Below, one piece after another: positions 35,586 through 45,561 of a DNA stretch of 64,000 bases (its first letter is position 1; every line of letters starts with the position of its first letter). The stretch is from Rhizobacter koreensis (GTDB lineage: Bacteria > Pseudomonadota > Gammaproteobacteria > Burkholderiales > Burkholderiaceae_C): assembly GCF_013366375.1 (NCBI RefSeq), contig NZ_JABWMJ010000002.1:1-64000 (forward strand). The letters run 5' to 3'. The notes beneath the pieces are model-generated. The model saw only the letters and a program-made list of their open reading frames with translations, was not told the origin of the DNA and did not search any database. The position numbers and the translations under genes are program-made.

Positions 35586-38057
35586 GTGCTTCTCCCCACC
35601 CCGCCCGGCCCCGGTAGCCACCGCCCTTCCCCGCCGCCGTTGACGGCGAGCCGCGCCTCGCCGTGGCGCCGCCTCGTCGCCGGCATCACCACCGCCTGCT
35701 TTCTGACAACGCAGACGGCAGCCGTCGCTGGCCCGCACGAGGAAGGTGTTGCCGCCGGCCAGGCCGCGAACCCCGTGGCACGCGGCAACGTCACCACACC
35801 GGGCGCCACCGCCGTGGTCCCAGGCTACACGACCACCCCTCCTGAGCGCAGCTACTACCGCCAGCCCAACCTGTCGACGCAGGGCAGCGCGAGGCTGTCT
35901 GCCTGTGCACTGACCCCCACCGACCCTCTCTGCCAGGCGCAGCGTGGCGCCTTCTCCTCGGCAAACACGCCGCGCCCGACGGTCGGCGCCGATGACCCTG
36001 CCGTGGCTGCCGCGCGTGCAATCGGCCGGACGCCGTCGGCCGAGCTGGGCAGCCTGGCCGCCTACTACAGCGGTTGCACCACCACGATCACCCCGGTGCC
36101 CGCCGGCATGCAGCCACGCAGTTGCCTGCGCTACGTCGGCGTCGGCAACTACAGCTGCAGCCGAAGCCTGACCGTCAGCACGACGCGGACCACCAGCTGC
36201 AACCCGGGCGACTGGTTCGCCCACGCCGCCTCCGGCCGCACGGGTCTGGACGTGCAGTGCCTGCCCGACCGCGCCGTCACCGCGCAGCACTTCCGCGTCA
36301 CCCAGGACGGCAATCCGCTCACCTTCTTCGACGTGGACATGACGACGCCGGTCGTCTTCCCGCAGATCGTGTCGGTCCTCGACACCACCTACTCGATGAT
36401 CGACGGCCAGCCCATCCGCACGGCCGTCTGGGTGGCTGACAAGAGCTGCAGCGGATCGACCTGCAGCCTGACGGCGATGGTGGCCCCGGAGCGCGCCGAG
36501 GTCTGTACCGGTGGTGGCGACTCCGGCTACAGCTGCACCAGCGTCGAGCCCTTCCTCAGGGTCTACGCCGCCTGCCGCGCCGGCACGCAGAGCGGGGACA
36601 ACATCCAGGACACCGTCTGCCAGGGCGACAGCGGCTGCACCACCTCCGCGCTGGACGGCACCAGGTGCTACGCGCCCGCTCCCGGATGGACGTCCTACGC
36701 CGGCATCGACATCACCGGCGCCATAGGCGGCTATTACTGGAACATCGACGCCGACCGGGCCGTGATCGGCTGGGCGCCCAACCCCGCCTTCGGCCCGATT
36801 CCGACGATGCGGCTGTCCTATACGCGGCCAGCCACCACCGTCACCGAGACCGACCGCTGGGACGACCAGTGCCCGACCCTGGACGCCGGTGGTCGCTGCA
36901 CCACGACCTCGCCCGCCGTCTGCACCGATGGCCCGGCGACCAAGGTCGTCGACGGCGTGGCCGTCACCCGCGACTGTTGGAAGTACCGGAGCACCATGTC
37001 GTGCAGCGGTGGCGCATCGGCCGACCAGTGCGCACCGCTGGTGGCAACAGGCTGCACGCCGCAGTCGTCGACCTGTCGGCAGACCAACGCCGTCACCGGC
37101 GTGTGCGAGGTGTTCGAGGACGGCTACAGCTGCCCCGTGCCCGCCGAGACCGTCACCACCAGCAGCAACTGCCCGACCAACGTCTTCTGCCTGAGCGGCA
37201 ACTGCTTCGACATCGGCGCGCCGAACGACCCCGACTTCGCGCGCAGCATGTCGATGCTCGAGGCCGGGCGCGAGGCGGGCATCTACCTGGACGCCGACCG
37301 CATGCAGGTCTTCAAGGGCGAGGAGAACCGCTGCCGCGACCGCCTGCTGAAGAACTGCTGCTACGCCGACGGCGCCGGCGCCGGCATGACGAACCAGAGC
37401 ATCTTCGGAGGTGGCTCGCGCCTTGTGTTCGACGTGCTGATGAACTCGCAGAACCAGCAGTTCATCTACCAGGGCATCTCGGCGCTGCTGATGGGCGGCG
37501 GCTTCAGCGGCACGTTCACGACCTACGGCGTGACGGTGGCGGTCAACGGCGCCGCCCTGCCCGCCGGATCGGTGGCCGTGTATGCCGGGGACAGCCTGGT
37601 CGTGGCCTTCGACCCGTGGACGCTGGCCATCGCGGTGATCATCTACATCGTCCTCTCGATGATGTCCTGCAACGAGGACGAGGGGAAGCTGGCGATGAAG
37701 GAAGGCGCCAGGCTGTGCCACACGATCGGCACCTGGTGCTCATCCTGCTTCCGGGTCCTGGGCGTGTGCGTGTCCTGCGTCGAGCACACCACCTCGAAGT
37801 GCTGCTTCAACTCGATGCTGGCGCGCATCGTCAATGAACAGGGCCGCGCGCAGATCGGCAAGGGCTGGGGCGGCGCGCAGAACGCCGACTGCTCCGGATT
37901 CACCGTGGCGCAACTGCAGACGCTCAACTTCGCGGCGATGGACCTGTCGGAGTTCTACGCGTCTCTGGTACCGACCCTGCCGAACGTCAACGCGCTGCAG
38001 GCCGGCAGCGCCAGCCGCGTGCCCACCTGCTACTACGGCCAGGGGAAGTGCCAATGA
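35586..38057 (+). CDS. traN: Conjugal transfer mating-pair stabilisation protein TraN
   Basis: 823 residues from GTG 35586, the start being the least certain part. The leader region (RRLVAGITTACFLTTQTAAVA) is followed by a very cysteine-rich ectodomain with repeated CS/CT pairs, and near the C-terminus ENRCRDRLLKNCCYADGAGAG and SCFRVLGVCVSCVEHTT. TraN is an outer-membrane protein that stabilises contact with the recipient and sets species preference. It depends on disulfide formation, which fits the dsbC and traF genes in the operon. Larger than F TraN (602 aa). Confidence 0.9.
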   Translation: MLLPTPPGPGSHRPSPPPLTASRASPWRRLVAGITTACFLTTQTAAVAGPHEEGVAAGQAANPVARGNVTTPGATAVVPGYTTTPPERSYYRQPNLSTQGSARLSACALTPTDPLCQAQRGAFSSANTPRPTVGADDPAVAAARAIGRTPSAELGSLAAYYSGCTTTITPVPAGMQPRSCLRYVGVGNYSCSRSLTVSTTRTTSCNPGDWFAHAASGRTGLDVQCLPDRAVTAQHFRVTQDGNPLTFFDVDMTTPVVFPQIVSVLDTTYSMIDGQPIRTAVWVADKSCSGSTCSLTAMVAPERAEVCTGGGDSGYSCTSVEPFLRVYAACRAGTQSGDNIQDTVCQGDSGCTTSALDGTRCYAPAPGWTSYAGIDITGAIGGYYWNIDADRAVIGWAPNPAFGPIPTMRLSYTRPATTVTETDRWDDQCPTLDAGGRCTTTSPAVCTDGPATKVVDGVAVTRDCWKYRSTMSCSGGASADQCAPLVATGCTPQSSTCRQTNAVTGVCEVFEDGYSCPVPAETVTTSSNCPTNVFCLSGNCFDIGAPNDPDFARSMSMLEAGREAGIYLDADRMQVFKGEENRCRDRLLKNCCYADGAGAGMTNQSIFGGGSRLVFDVLMNSQNQQFIYQGISALLMGGGFSGTFTTYGVTVAVNGAALPAGSVAVYAGDSLVVAFDPWTLAIAVIIYIVLSMMSCNEDEGKLAMKEGARLCHTIGTWCSSCFRVLGVCVSCVEHTTSKCCFNSMLARIVNEQGRAQIGKGWGGAQNADCSGFTVAQLQTLNFAAMDLSEFYASLVPTLPNVNALQAGSASRVPTCYYGQGKCQ

Positions 38058-38443
38058 AGGCCATCACCGTTCTGGTCGGCGCCGCATGCGCCTTGATCGC
38101 CAGCGCGGCCATCGCGCAGGAACGACTGCCGGTCCACGATGCCAAGCAGCTGATGCTGTCGGCCCTGGACGCACCCGACGGCAAGGCCCATGGGGTCCTG
38201 GTCGGTGAGGTCGCCGACGCGATCTCGAAGCGCTTCAACGCCACGACGCCGATCTACATCGACGTGAGCACCGAGAAGCGCTACGCCCAGCCCGGCTGCA
38301 GTCGCCTCAACGTGCGCTTCTGGCAAGACGGCGTGCAGCTGCCCAACTACGGCGCTGGCGGCGTGCAGGCACCGCGGCGGCAGACCATCGACTTCGGCAT
38401 CAACTACTGCCGCGACGGCCAGCCGCCGCGGTCGCTGTCGTGA
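38054..38443 (+). CDS. Small exported protein downstream of traN
   Basis: 129 residues from ATG 38054, overlapping the traN stop (ATGA). It has a signal peptide (ITVLVGAACALIASAAIAQ) and a mature part with two cysteines (PGCSRLNVRFW, FGINYCRDG). Its start and end sit tightly in the operon (10 bases to traF). I do not recognise it. It is probably a periplasmic accessory of the transfer channel. Confidence 0.65.
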   Translation: MKAITVLVGAACALIASAAIAQERLPVHDAKQLMLSALDAPDGKAHGVLVGEVADAISKRFNATTPIYIDVSTEKRYAQPGCSRLNVRFWQDGVQLPNYGAGGVQAPRRQTIDFGINYCRDGQPPRSLS

Positions 38444-38453
38444 GGCGGCTCCC

Positions 38454-39365
38454 ATGACGCTGCGCCGCCCTGCCTCGCGCCAAGCTCGGCTGGCACTCTG
38501 CCTCGTTGTCATGGTCGGCAGCGGGACGATCGTCCTTGCGCAGCCGCAGGACCCCGGACGGCCGTACTGGTCCGATAACTGGCGCGGCTGGCACTTCTAC
38601 GAGGAGCCGGAGATCCCTCCGCCCGAACCACCGGCTTCCGCACCGCGGCAAGCCGCACCGGCATCGAGCGCCGCCACTGCGCCCCGGCGGTCGCCCCCCA
38701 AGCCCCCCGAGATCGTCGAGTTCGAGCGCCTGCAGAAGGCCCTCGAGGAGCGCCGGCACATCGCCATCATGCGGCCGACCGAAGCCAACGTACGCCGCTA
38801 CATGGAGCTGGAGGCCCAGGTGGTGTCGCGCGCATCTACCTTCGCTGACGTGGCACAGCGCATCGCATGGGCCAGCCCGGAACTCGACCCCACGCTCCAG
38901 GGACGTCCGGTGAACGCGAAGGCGCTGGAGGTGTTCGACCAGCTTCAGACGGCCCAGCGCAGCCAGTCCATCAGCGCCCTGGGCCGCGACCACGTCCTGT
39001 TCTTCTTCTTCCGCAGCGACTGCCCCTACTGCCATGCCTTCGCGCCGACGCTCGAGGCCTTCCAGGCCCGGCACGGCATCAAGGTGGTCGCGATCAGCGT
39101 CGACGGTGGCCCGATCCCCGGCTTCGCGGATGCCCGGCGAGACAACGGGATCGCCACCACGCTTCGGGTGGGCCAGGTTCCGGCCGTCTACCTCGCCCAA
39201 CCCTTCACCGGAAAGATCACCCCGATCGGCTTCGGCGTGCTGTCCGAGGCGCAACTGGTGGAGCGCATCTCGATGGTCGCCGCCTCGCCAGACAGCGCCG
39301 CCACACCTGTCCCGCGCGGGAACGGCGGCCTTCAGGCGCACGCCCGCATGACCGATCCGCGGTGA
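38454..39365 (+). CDS. traF: Conjugal transfer protein TraF (thioredoxin fold)
   Basis: 303 residues with a signal sequence ending near VLAQ. The mature start has the family pattern RPYWSDNWRGWHFYEEPE. The C-terminal thioredoxin-like domain carries CPYC at residues 190-193 and a cis-Pro loop VGQVPAVYL. F TraF lacks this CxxC, so this copy may be an active oxidoreductase acting with DsbC on TraN, TraH and TraU. It is followed by traH, the standard order. Confidence 0.92.
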   Translation: MTLRRPASRQARLALCLVVMVGSGTIVLAQPQDPGRPYWSDNWRGWHFYEEPEIPPPEPPASAPRQAAPASSAATAPRRSPPKPPEIVEFERLQKALEERRHIAIMRPTEANVRRYMELEAQVVSRASTFADVAQRIAWASPELDPTLQGRPVNAKALEVFDQLQTAQRSQSISALGRDHVLFFFFRSDCPYCHAFAPTLEAFQARHGIKVVAISVDGGPIPGFADARRDNGIATTLRVGQVPAVYLAQPFTGKITPIGFGVLSEAQLVERISMVAASPDSAATPVPRGNGGLQAHARMTDPR

Positions 39366-39412
39366 GGCGGCGAACCCACATCCCCGCCGACATGAATCCG
39401 AAGGAGACCCTC

Positions 39413-40867
39413 ATGAAGCGTACCGACGCGCATCGGTCCCTGCACCGCGGAGCAGTTGTCGCCCTGTGCTGCTCCGCCCTCGCGCTGGGCCCAGCGCCAC
39501 TGCGGGCCGGCGACCTGAACGCCGAGGTGAACAACATGTTCAACAGCCTGGGCGCCATCGGCAACTACACCGCACCCGGCGCGTTCCGCGGGCAGACCTT
39601 CAACACCTACACCGGGGGCAGCCTGTTCATGCGGGCACCGAACAAGGTCTACCAGCTCGCGGCGATCCAGTTTCCGAGCGCACGCGCCGGCTGCGGCGGC
39701 ATCGACGTGTTCGGCGGCTCCTTCTCGCACATCTCGGCGGCCGAGTTCAAGAACATGCTGCGCAACATCACGGCCGCTCTGCCGGGCATCGCCTTCCAGC
39801 TGGCGCTGGAGTCGGTCTCGCCGCTGCTGGGCGGGCTGACAAAGTGGGCCAAGGGCCTGGAGACCTGGATCAACAACGCGCGCATCAACTCCTGCGAGAC
39901 CGCAAAGGCCATCGTCAGCACGGCCGCCGAGGCAGCAGGCTTCAGCTCGCAGGAGGCCTGTTCCGATCTGGCCATCGAGATGGGCCTGGAGACCGACCGG
40001 GACGCCGCGCGCCGCCGCTGTGCGACCGACCGCCCCGGCATCCTGGCCTCGGCCCGATCCTCGGGCGACGCCAACATCCGCAACAAGGCGCCCTTCGTCG
40101 GCAACCTGACCTGGAAGGCGCTGCAGCGCACCGGCACCTACCTCGACGACCAGGAGCGCGAGCTCATCATGAGCATCGTCGGCACGGTGATCTTCTACCC
40201 AGAGGATGCGGCGCGGGACCCCGAGCCCGTGGCGCCGACGATCACCTCGATCAGCCAGCTGCTGTACGGCCAGGCGGCGGGCACCGGCACCAACGTCACG
40301 CAGCACCTGCTCCGGTGCAACAACTACACCGACTGCGACGTGGTGACGCTGAACACCAGCTACACCCACACGCCCTTCACCGCTCGCGTCGAGACCATGA
40401 TGCGCTCGATCGCCGACAAGATCGCCACGCGAACGGCGATCCCGAACAACTCGGCGGAGGTCGGCTTCGTCAACCAGACCACCGAGCCGGTCTACAAGAT
40501 GCTCTCGATCGGCGCGACGATTCCCGGCTCGGGGCTGTCCGACAGCCTGATCGCGCAGTACCGCGACGTGATCGCGGCCGACTACGCCTACGTCTTCTTG
40601 GAGCGGAACCTGCGCGTGGGCATGGCGGCGCTGGACAAGGACTACACCCTGCAGCAGACGCAGCGCGATCGCGCCAACCTGGTGAGGCAGCGGGCCCAGG
40701 CCATGCTGCTGCAGTTGTCGCAGGAGAAGAACCTGCTGTACCAGAAGGTCGGCTCGTTCCGGGCGGTATCCAGCCACCTGGAGCAGCTCGAGCGGCAGCT
40801 GCGTTCGAGCATGCCCCAGCACGTGATGGACATGCTGGGGCAGCAGGCGGCCTTCCAGGCCCGCTGA
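39413..40867 (+). CDS. traH: Conjugal transfer pilus assembly protein TraH
   Basis: 484 residues. ATG 39413 has AAGGAG 8 bases upstream. A signal peptide ends near PLRAG, then DLNAEVNNMFNSLGAIGNYT and the typical FRGQTFNTYTGGSLFMRAP. The C-terminus is a coiled coil (LLQLSQEKNLLYQKVGSF, HLEQLERQLR). TraH is a periplasmic protein of pilus assembly with TraF and TraW. Confidence 0.94.
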   Translation: MKRTDAHRSLHRGAVVALCCSALALGPAPLRAGDLNAEVNNMFNSLGAIGNYTAPGAFRGQTFNTYTGGSLFMRAPNKVYQLAAIQFPSARAGCGGIDVFGGSFSHISAAEFKNMLRNITAALPGIAFQLALESVSPLLGGLTKWAKGLETWINNARINSCETAKAIVSTAAEAAGFSSQEACSDLAIEMGLETDRDAARRRCATDRPGILASARSSGDANIRNKAPFVGNLTWKALQRTGTYLDDQERELIMSIVGTVIFYPEDAARDPEPVAPTITSISQLLYGQAAGTGTNVTQHLLRCNNYTDCDVVTLNTSYTHTPFTARVETMMRSIADKIATRTAIPNNSAEVGFVNQTTEPVYKMLSIGATIPGSGLSDSLIAQYRDVIAADYAYVFLERNLRVGMAALDKDYTLQQTQRDRANLVRQRAQAMLLQLSQEKNLLYQKVGSFRAVSSHLEQLERQLRSSMPQHVMDMLGQQAAFQAR

Positions 40868-40943
40868 CACGGCGGTCGGCAGGACTGTTGCCGCAGGCGC
40901 CGCGCCAGCAACCCGGAGGCGGACCAGTCCCCAGGAGCGATGC

Positions 40944-43718
40944 ATGTGGGAGATCTACGCCTACCAGAACGCCGACAGTCTGTTCGGCATCTTCAACGCC
41001 GCGGCAGCCATCCACGGCTCCGGCGACTACATGGCGGCGGTCGCCGCGGTGGCCTTCTGCGGGTTCATCTCGGCGCTGGTGGCCTACGCCTTCGCGCCAG
41101 AGAAGTTGCAGGGGTGGAAGTGGCTGGCCACCGTGCTGCTGGTGTTCTCCGTTCTCATCGTGCCGCGGGTGACCGTGGGCGTCGTCGACAAGACCGGCGG
41201 ATCCGCCGTGAAGGTGGTGGCTAACGTCCCGTTCGGCGTGGCCTTCCTCGGCAGCGTCACCAGCACGGTCGGGCACACGCTCACGGGCCTGTTCGAGACG
41301 GCATTCCAGGTCATCCCGGGTGTCGGCTCCCTGCCGAGCGAACTGAGCTACGAGAAGAACGGCCTGATGTTCGGCAACCGCCTCATCCGGGAGACTGGAG
41401 GCGTCGCCTTCCAGGATCCGAACTTCCGCACGGACCTGGTCAACTTCATCCACAACTGCACGATGTACGACCTGATCGACGGCACGGTCGATCCGGGCAC
41501 GTTCTCGAGCTCGGACGACGTGTGGGCGCTGATGGCATCGCCCAACCCGGCCCGCTTCACGACCCTGACCAGCGCTGGCGGCTCGATCACCGTCGACACC
41601 TGCCCGAACGCCTACACGAACCTCAACGGCCGGCTGCCGGCGCAGCTGACCCGCATCCAGGGCAAGCTCGCCTTCCAGCTGAATCCGACGCTGCCGGCGG
41701 CGGCCGCCAATGCCGCCATCGCCGGGCAGATCCAGCAGGCCTACCTGAAGAACAGCATCGCGACCGCGGCCGCGACGGCGGCCGACCTGATCCGCCAGAA
41801 CGCAGTGCTGAATGCGATCAACGACACCAGCAACATCATCGGTCAGAAGGTGAACGACCCGGCGGCCATGGTGCTGGCCGTCGGGCGGGCGCAGTCCGTG
41901 GCGCAGCAGAACGCGGCCTGGCTGAATGCAGGCAAGGTCGCCGAGCAGGCGCTGCCGGTGTTCCGCAACGTGATCGAGGCCATCACCTACGCGCTGTTCC
42001 CTCTCCTCGTCCTGCTGATGCTGCTGACCAGCGGGCGCGAGACCATGCTGGCCTTCAAGGGCTATGCCGCGGTGCTGATCTGGATCCAGCTCTGGCCGCC
42101 GCTGTATGCCGTGCTCAACTACATGGCATCGATCTACGCCGCCTACGACCTCGCGGCGGCGGCTGACCTCGGCAGCGGCGCCAAGGCCCTGTCGCTGCAG
42201 ACGGCATCGACGATCTACTCGCGGGCGATTTCCGGCGAGGCGGTGGTGGGCTACCTGGCCATCAGTATCCCGTTCATCGCCTGGGCGGCGCTCAAGCGGA
42301 TGGAGACCTTCGGCACCGCGCTGGTGGGCGGTCTCTCGGGCCTGCAGTCGATGGTGGCCGGTGCCACGGCAGGTGCCGCAGCGGGCAACCTGAGCATGGG
42401 TAATGTCTCGATGGACCAGATCCGGCTCGCGCCGAACCGGACGTCCGCGTTCATGAGCAACTGGCAGAACGACATCAGCGGCAACACCTTCTCGTCGAAC
42501 ATGTTGACCGGCCGGACCGCAGTGAGCCTGCTGCGCAACCAGGGCTACGCGTCCCGGGTCGTCTCGATGCGCGTGAGCGAACAGGACGTGCAGGACGCCA
42601 CCCGCCAGGTCGACGCAGCCCGAAGCGAAGCGGTCGCAGCCAGCACCGAACGTTCGGCGGTGCTGTCCGAGGCTTTCACCAAGGGCTTGGCAAAGCTGAA
42701 GTCATCGCGGAGCAGCACGGGGTCGACATCCAGCAGCTTCGAGCAGTTGGGGCAAACCATCGATCGGCTGGATCAGATCTCCCGAAGCGTTTCCGAGTCC
42801 ACTGGGTTGACACAGTCTCAGGTTGCTCGCATTGCGCTTGGCGTTACAGGTCACGCTGGATTCAATGCTCGGTTCGTTGGCGCCCAACTGAACGCGAGTG
42901 CAGACAAGACCTACCTGTCCGGACTGAGTGCAGACGAGCGGAAGGTGCTTGGTGCGCTCACGTCCGAACAGGCCTCGGAGTTCAAGCAGTTCGGCGACCG
43001 CGTGTCTCGCGACAGTTCCGTCGCGAGCCTTATAGCCACCGATGCTCGCGAAGCACGCGAACTGTCGTCCAGGATCGCCACCACAACCGCGCGCTCCGCC
43101 CGCGCAGATGCTTCCCTCGCCGACCGCACCGCGTTCTCTGAGCGGCTTGCCGTGGCCCGGGAGAGAGGCGATTCGATTTCAATCGACATTGCGCAGGATC
43201 CCTACAACCTGGCGATGTTCACTCGGTACGCTGAACAGTACGGCGGCACAAGCGCGTCCGCTCAACAACTGCTGAGCGCTGAACTTGCCCGACAGGCGCT
43301 GGCTCCAACCCGAAACTTCAGCGACGGCACTGGCATGCCGTCATCCTTCGACGACGTCCGCCATCTATACACGACCAACAGCGGTGACCCGCGCGTCACG
43401 CCGGATATTGACGCTACATATCGACGAGCGGCGGGCGCGGTTCGTCAGGCTGCTCTTCCAGTCGCTCCACCGGCACAAACTGCGCCCGAACCAAGCGACG
43501 CTCGCCGGCAGATTCAGACGTCGTCGGACGATCTCCGTGGCCGGACTGCTGCTCGACGGCAAGAGTTCGATGACAAGCGGAGCCCCGGGCGCGCCGACGA
43601 CGGCACGATTTCCCCACGGCAGTCGCTTTTCAAAGGCACCGCAAGGCAAGTGGCCCGGGACGCGGCCGAGACCTTCCAAGATGCCAAAGACGCGGTGAAG
43701 GGGATCATCAAGCCGTAG
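40944..43718 (+). CDS. traG: Conjugal transfer mating-pair stabilisation protein TraG
   Basis: 924 residues. The N-terminal ~480 residues have several membrane helices (FCGFISALVAYAFA, ALFPLLVLLMLLTSG, AYLAISIPFIAWAAL-like segments) and the family block VWALMASPNPARF. The C-terminal ~420 residues are a long helical periplasmic domain with low GC relative to the front. TraG acts in pilus assembly and mating-pair stabilisation, and its C-terminal part mediates entry exclusion in F and SXT. It is the last gene of the transfer operon. Confidence 0.93.
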   Translation: MWEIYAYQNADSLFGIFNAAAAIHGSGDYMAAVAAVAFCGFISALVAYAFAPEKLQGWKWLATVLLVFSVLIVPRVTVGVVDKTGGSAVKVVANVPFGVAFLGSVTSTVGHTLTGLFETAFQVIPGVGSLPSELSYEKNGLMFGNRLIRETGGVAFQDPNFRTDLVNFIHNCTMYDLIDGTVDPGTFSSSDDVWALMASPNPARFTTLTSAGGSITVDTCPNAYTNLNGRLPAQLTRIQGKLAFQLNPTLPAAAANAAIAGQIQQAYLKNSIATAAATAADLIRQNAVLNAINDTSNIIGQKVNDPAAMVLAVGRAQSVAQQNAAWLNAGKVAEQALPVFRNVIEAITYALFPLLVLLMLLTSGRETMLAFKGYAAVLIWIQLWPPLYAVLNYMASIYAAYDLAAAADLGSGAKALSLQTASTIYSRAISGEAVVGYLAISIPFIAWAALKRMETFGTALVGGLSGLQSMVAGATAGAAAGNLSMGNVSMDQIRLAPNRTSAFMSNWQNDISGNTFSSNMLTGRTAVSLLRNQGYASRVVSMRVSEQDVQDATRQVDAARSEAVAASTERSAVLSEAFTKGLAKLKSSRSSTGSTSSSFEQLGQTIDRLDQISRSVSESTGLTQSQVARIALGVTGHAGFNARFVGAQLNASADKTYLSGLSADERKVLGALTSEQASEFKQFGDRVSRDSSVASLIATDAREARELSSRIATTTARSARADASLADRTAFSERLAVARERGDSISIDIAQDPYNLAMFTRYAEQYGGTSASAQQLLSAELARQALAPTRNFSDGTGMPSSFDDVRHLYTTNSGDPRVTPDIDATYRRAAGAVRQAALPVAPPAQTAPEPSDARRQIQTSSDDLRGRTAARRQEFDDKRSPGRADDGTISPRQSLFKGTARQVARDAAETFQDAKDAVKGIIKP

Positions 43719-44117
43719 TCAATCGGGCCCGCGAGATGGCGGGTCCCCCTCAGGAGGCTTCATGAAGGGTGGGTGTCCCTTGTCACGCCAATAGTTGGCC
43801 GCGAGGTCCTCGGAAGTCACGCCGGAACCTGGAATCGCGCCTCCTGTATACGTGTTTGATCCCTTGATGCCTCCGAGCTTGAGTACCGCTCCGGCGATCG
43901 CAGCGCCGATCAACGCGCCGACACCGGCGAGAACAAGCCTTGTCGCACTGTCCTCACCGCTGCCGGTTGCGAAGCCTGCGATTGCACCCGCCGCGACGAT
44001 CGCAAGGAAGAGAGCCAGTCGCAAGTCGAGCCTCCCGCGATTCAGTGGAAGAAATTGCAGCATCAGGGTACTGCCAAAGCCGGCGTTGTAGACGATGCTT
44101 GACTGCAACATCCGCAT
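43719..44117 (-). CDS. Small membrane protein, tail-to-tail with traG
   Basis: 132 residues from ATG at 44117 (a TTG at 44123 is an alternative). Two hydrophobic segments are seen (LALFLAIVAAGAIAGFATG and LVLAGVGALIGAAIAGAVLK) and a polar C-terminus. Its stop codon abuts that of traG with no gap. In SXT the entry-exclusion gene eex follows traG, so exclusion is one possible role, but the orientation is opposite here. No family recognised. Confidence 0.55.
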   Translation of the reverse strand: MRMLQSSIVYNAGFGSTLMLQFLPLNRGRLDLRLALFLAIVAAGAIAGFATGSGEDSATRLVLAGVGALIGAAIAGAVLKLGGIKGSNTYTGGAIPGSGVTSEDLAANYWRDKGHPPFMKPPEGDPPSRGPD

Positions 44118-44129
44118 CCCCAAGTCGCT

Positions 44130-45395
44130 TCATGCGGTCACGCAGTGCTCACGACCGTCAGAAGACACCGTTGAGCCAGCGACGGATGCGCTGGCCAATC
44201 GATCGATCTGATCCGCCAGGTATTGGAGCGCGCGCCGCCGCTCGTCCGCCATTTCGTGATGGTGATATGCGGCCGTCACCTTGTTTCGCTCGGCATGCGC
44301 CAGAAGCAGCTCGACCACCTCGCGGCTGAATCCGTGCTCACGAAGCAAGGTCGCTGCCGTGCCTCGGGTCCCATGGGGCGAGAAGTCCGGGACGCCGAAG
44401 TCGAGTCGCTTGAAGAAGTGGTTCAGCGTAGCGTCGCCGAGCGGCACTGCGGCACGAAGCACCGACGGGAACACGTAGGCCTGCGGCTCCGAGCCGAATG
44501 CCTTCAGCAGCCCGAGGAGTTCGAGTGCCTGTCGGGACAGGTAGACACGGTGCGGCGCCTTCATCTTCATGCGCTCGGCCGGGATGTCCCACTGGGCCCG
44601 CTCGAGGTCGAACTCGCGCCACCGGGCTCGCAGCACCTCTGACTTGCGGCACATCGTGTACATGAGCATCCGGGTGGCAGCGATGGTCACGAAGTGCGCG
44701 CCTTGTTTTGCCACCGACCGCCAGAAGGCTCCCAGTTCTGGCTCGGTCAGATGCCGGTGGTGCTCGGCGGCAGGCACCTCGATGACGCCTCGCAGTGGCA
44801 AGGCCGGGTTGACCTCGACGAGCAGCTTCTGGATCGCGTAGTTGTAGATCTGCTGGATGTGTTGCCTGACGCCCTCCGCCGTCTTCGGCGTTCCTCTCAA
44901 GTCCTCGATGATCGCGAGCACGTCGGCGGGCCGGACGCCGCCCAGCGGCTTCTCGCCGATCGCTGGCCATACGAAGCGCTCGAGCCGGGACTCGATCTGG
45001 TTCCGGTAGGTGTCGGACCTGGTCATCAAGCGCTCCCGGATCCAGCGCCGGGAGAACGCCTCGAACTGGTCGGCAGCGGGCTGGCTGTCCTTCGCCTGCT
45101 GCCGACGCTCCGCAGTCTCCTGGCGACGAACTTCGGCGGGGTCTACCCCTCGCTCCAAGAGCGACCTGAGTTCGAAGTGCCGCGCCCGGGCGTCGGCCAC
45201 CCCGATCTCCGGGTATCGCCCGATCTTGACGTCTCGGCGGCTGCCGGCGAATCGGTACTGGTAGCGCCAGGTCTTCTGGCCGGTCGTGCTGACCTCGACG
45301 AAAAGCCCCCCGCCATCGCTTAGCTTGTAGAGCCGCGCCTTCGCCTTGGCGTTGTTGATCCGAGTGGGCGTGAGGGTGTAGTTGCTCAGTCGCAT
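44130..45395 (-). CDS. int: P4-type tyrosine recombinase, ICE integrase
   Basis: 421 residues from the Met at 45395, the natural N-terminus of the DUF4102 arm-binding domain (LYKLSDGGGLFVEV; IGRYPEIGVADARA). The catalytic domain has Arg in YTMCRKSEVLRARW, the HxxR box PHGTRGTAATLLREHG, LLAHAERNKV, and Tyr in AAYHHHE. It integrates and excises the ICE. The gene lies at the right boundary next to icd and reads inward, the usual position of such integrases. I see no excisionase gene in this window. Confidence 0.93.
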   Translation of the reverse strand: MRLSNYTLTPTRINNAKAKARLYKLSDGGGLFVEVSTTGQKTWRYQYRFAGSRRDVKIGRYPEIGVADARARHFELRSLLERGVDPAEVRRQETAERRQQAKDSQPAADQFEAFSRRWIRERLMTRSDTYRNQIESRLERFVWPAIGEKPLGGVRPADVLAIIEDLRGTPKTAEGVRQHIQQIYNYAIQKLLVEVNPALPLRGVIEVPAAEHHRHLTEPELGAFWRSVAKQGAHFVTIAATRMLMYTMCRKSEVLRARWREFDLERAQWDIPAERMKMKAPHRVYLSRQALELLGLLKAFGSEPQAYVFPSVLRAAVPLGDATLNHFFKRLDFGVPDFSPHGTRGTAATLLREHGFSREVVELLLAHAERNKVTAAYHHHEMADERRRALQYLADQIDRLASASVAGSTVSSDGREHCVTA

Positions 45396-45527
45396 GCGTC
45401 GTCTCCCGACACTTTTCAGCCACCTCCAAGTGGAGGAATTTGGGCCGTTTCGGGCCCCGTCTCCCGTCAATTTCCCCTCCAAAATGGCGGGATTTCGTGG
45501 TCTGCCGTGAGACGTGCTGAAAAGACG
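45396..45527. other. Probable integrase-binding and attachment region (ICE right end)
   Basis: The sequence between int and the icd terminator holds a near-perfect inverted pair: CTTTTCAGCCAC (45412-45423) and GTGCTGAAAAG (45514-45524). It also holds related purine-rich pieces (TGGAGGAATTT and, on the other strand, TTGGAGGGGAAATT). These look like arm-type sites. The core crossover cannot be fixed, since the left end of the ICE is outside the window. Confidence 0.45.
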
Positions 45528-45561
45528 AAGCCCCTGATTTCTTCAACAAAATCAGGGGCTT
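45528..45561 (-). terminator. Terminator of icd, near the ICE/chromosome junction
   Basis: AAGCCCCTGATTT (45528-45540) pairs perfectly over 13 bases with AAATCAGGGGCTT (45549-45561). On the minus strand it lies 32 bases past the icd stop and is followed by CGTCTTTTC. It works as an icd terminator and could itself be the attachment site. Confidence 0.75.
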
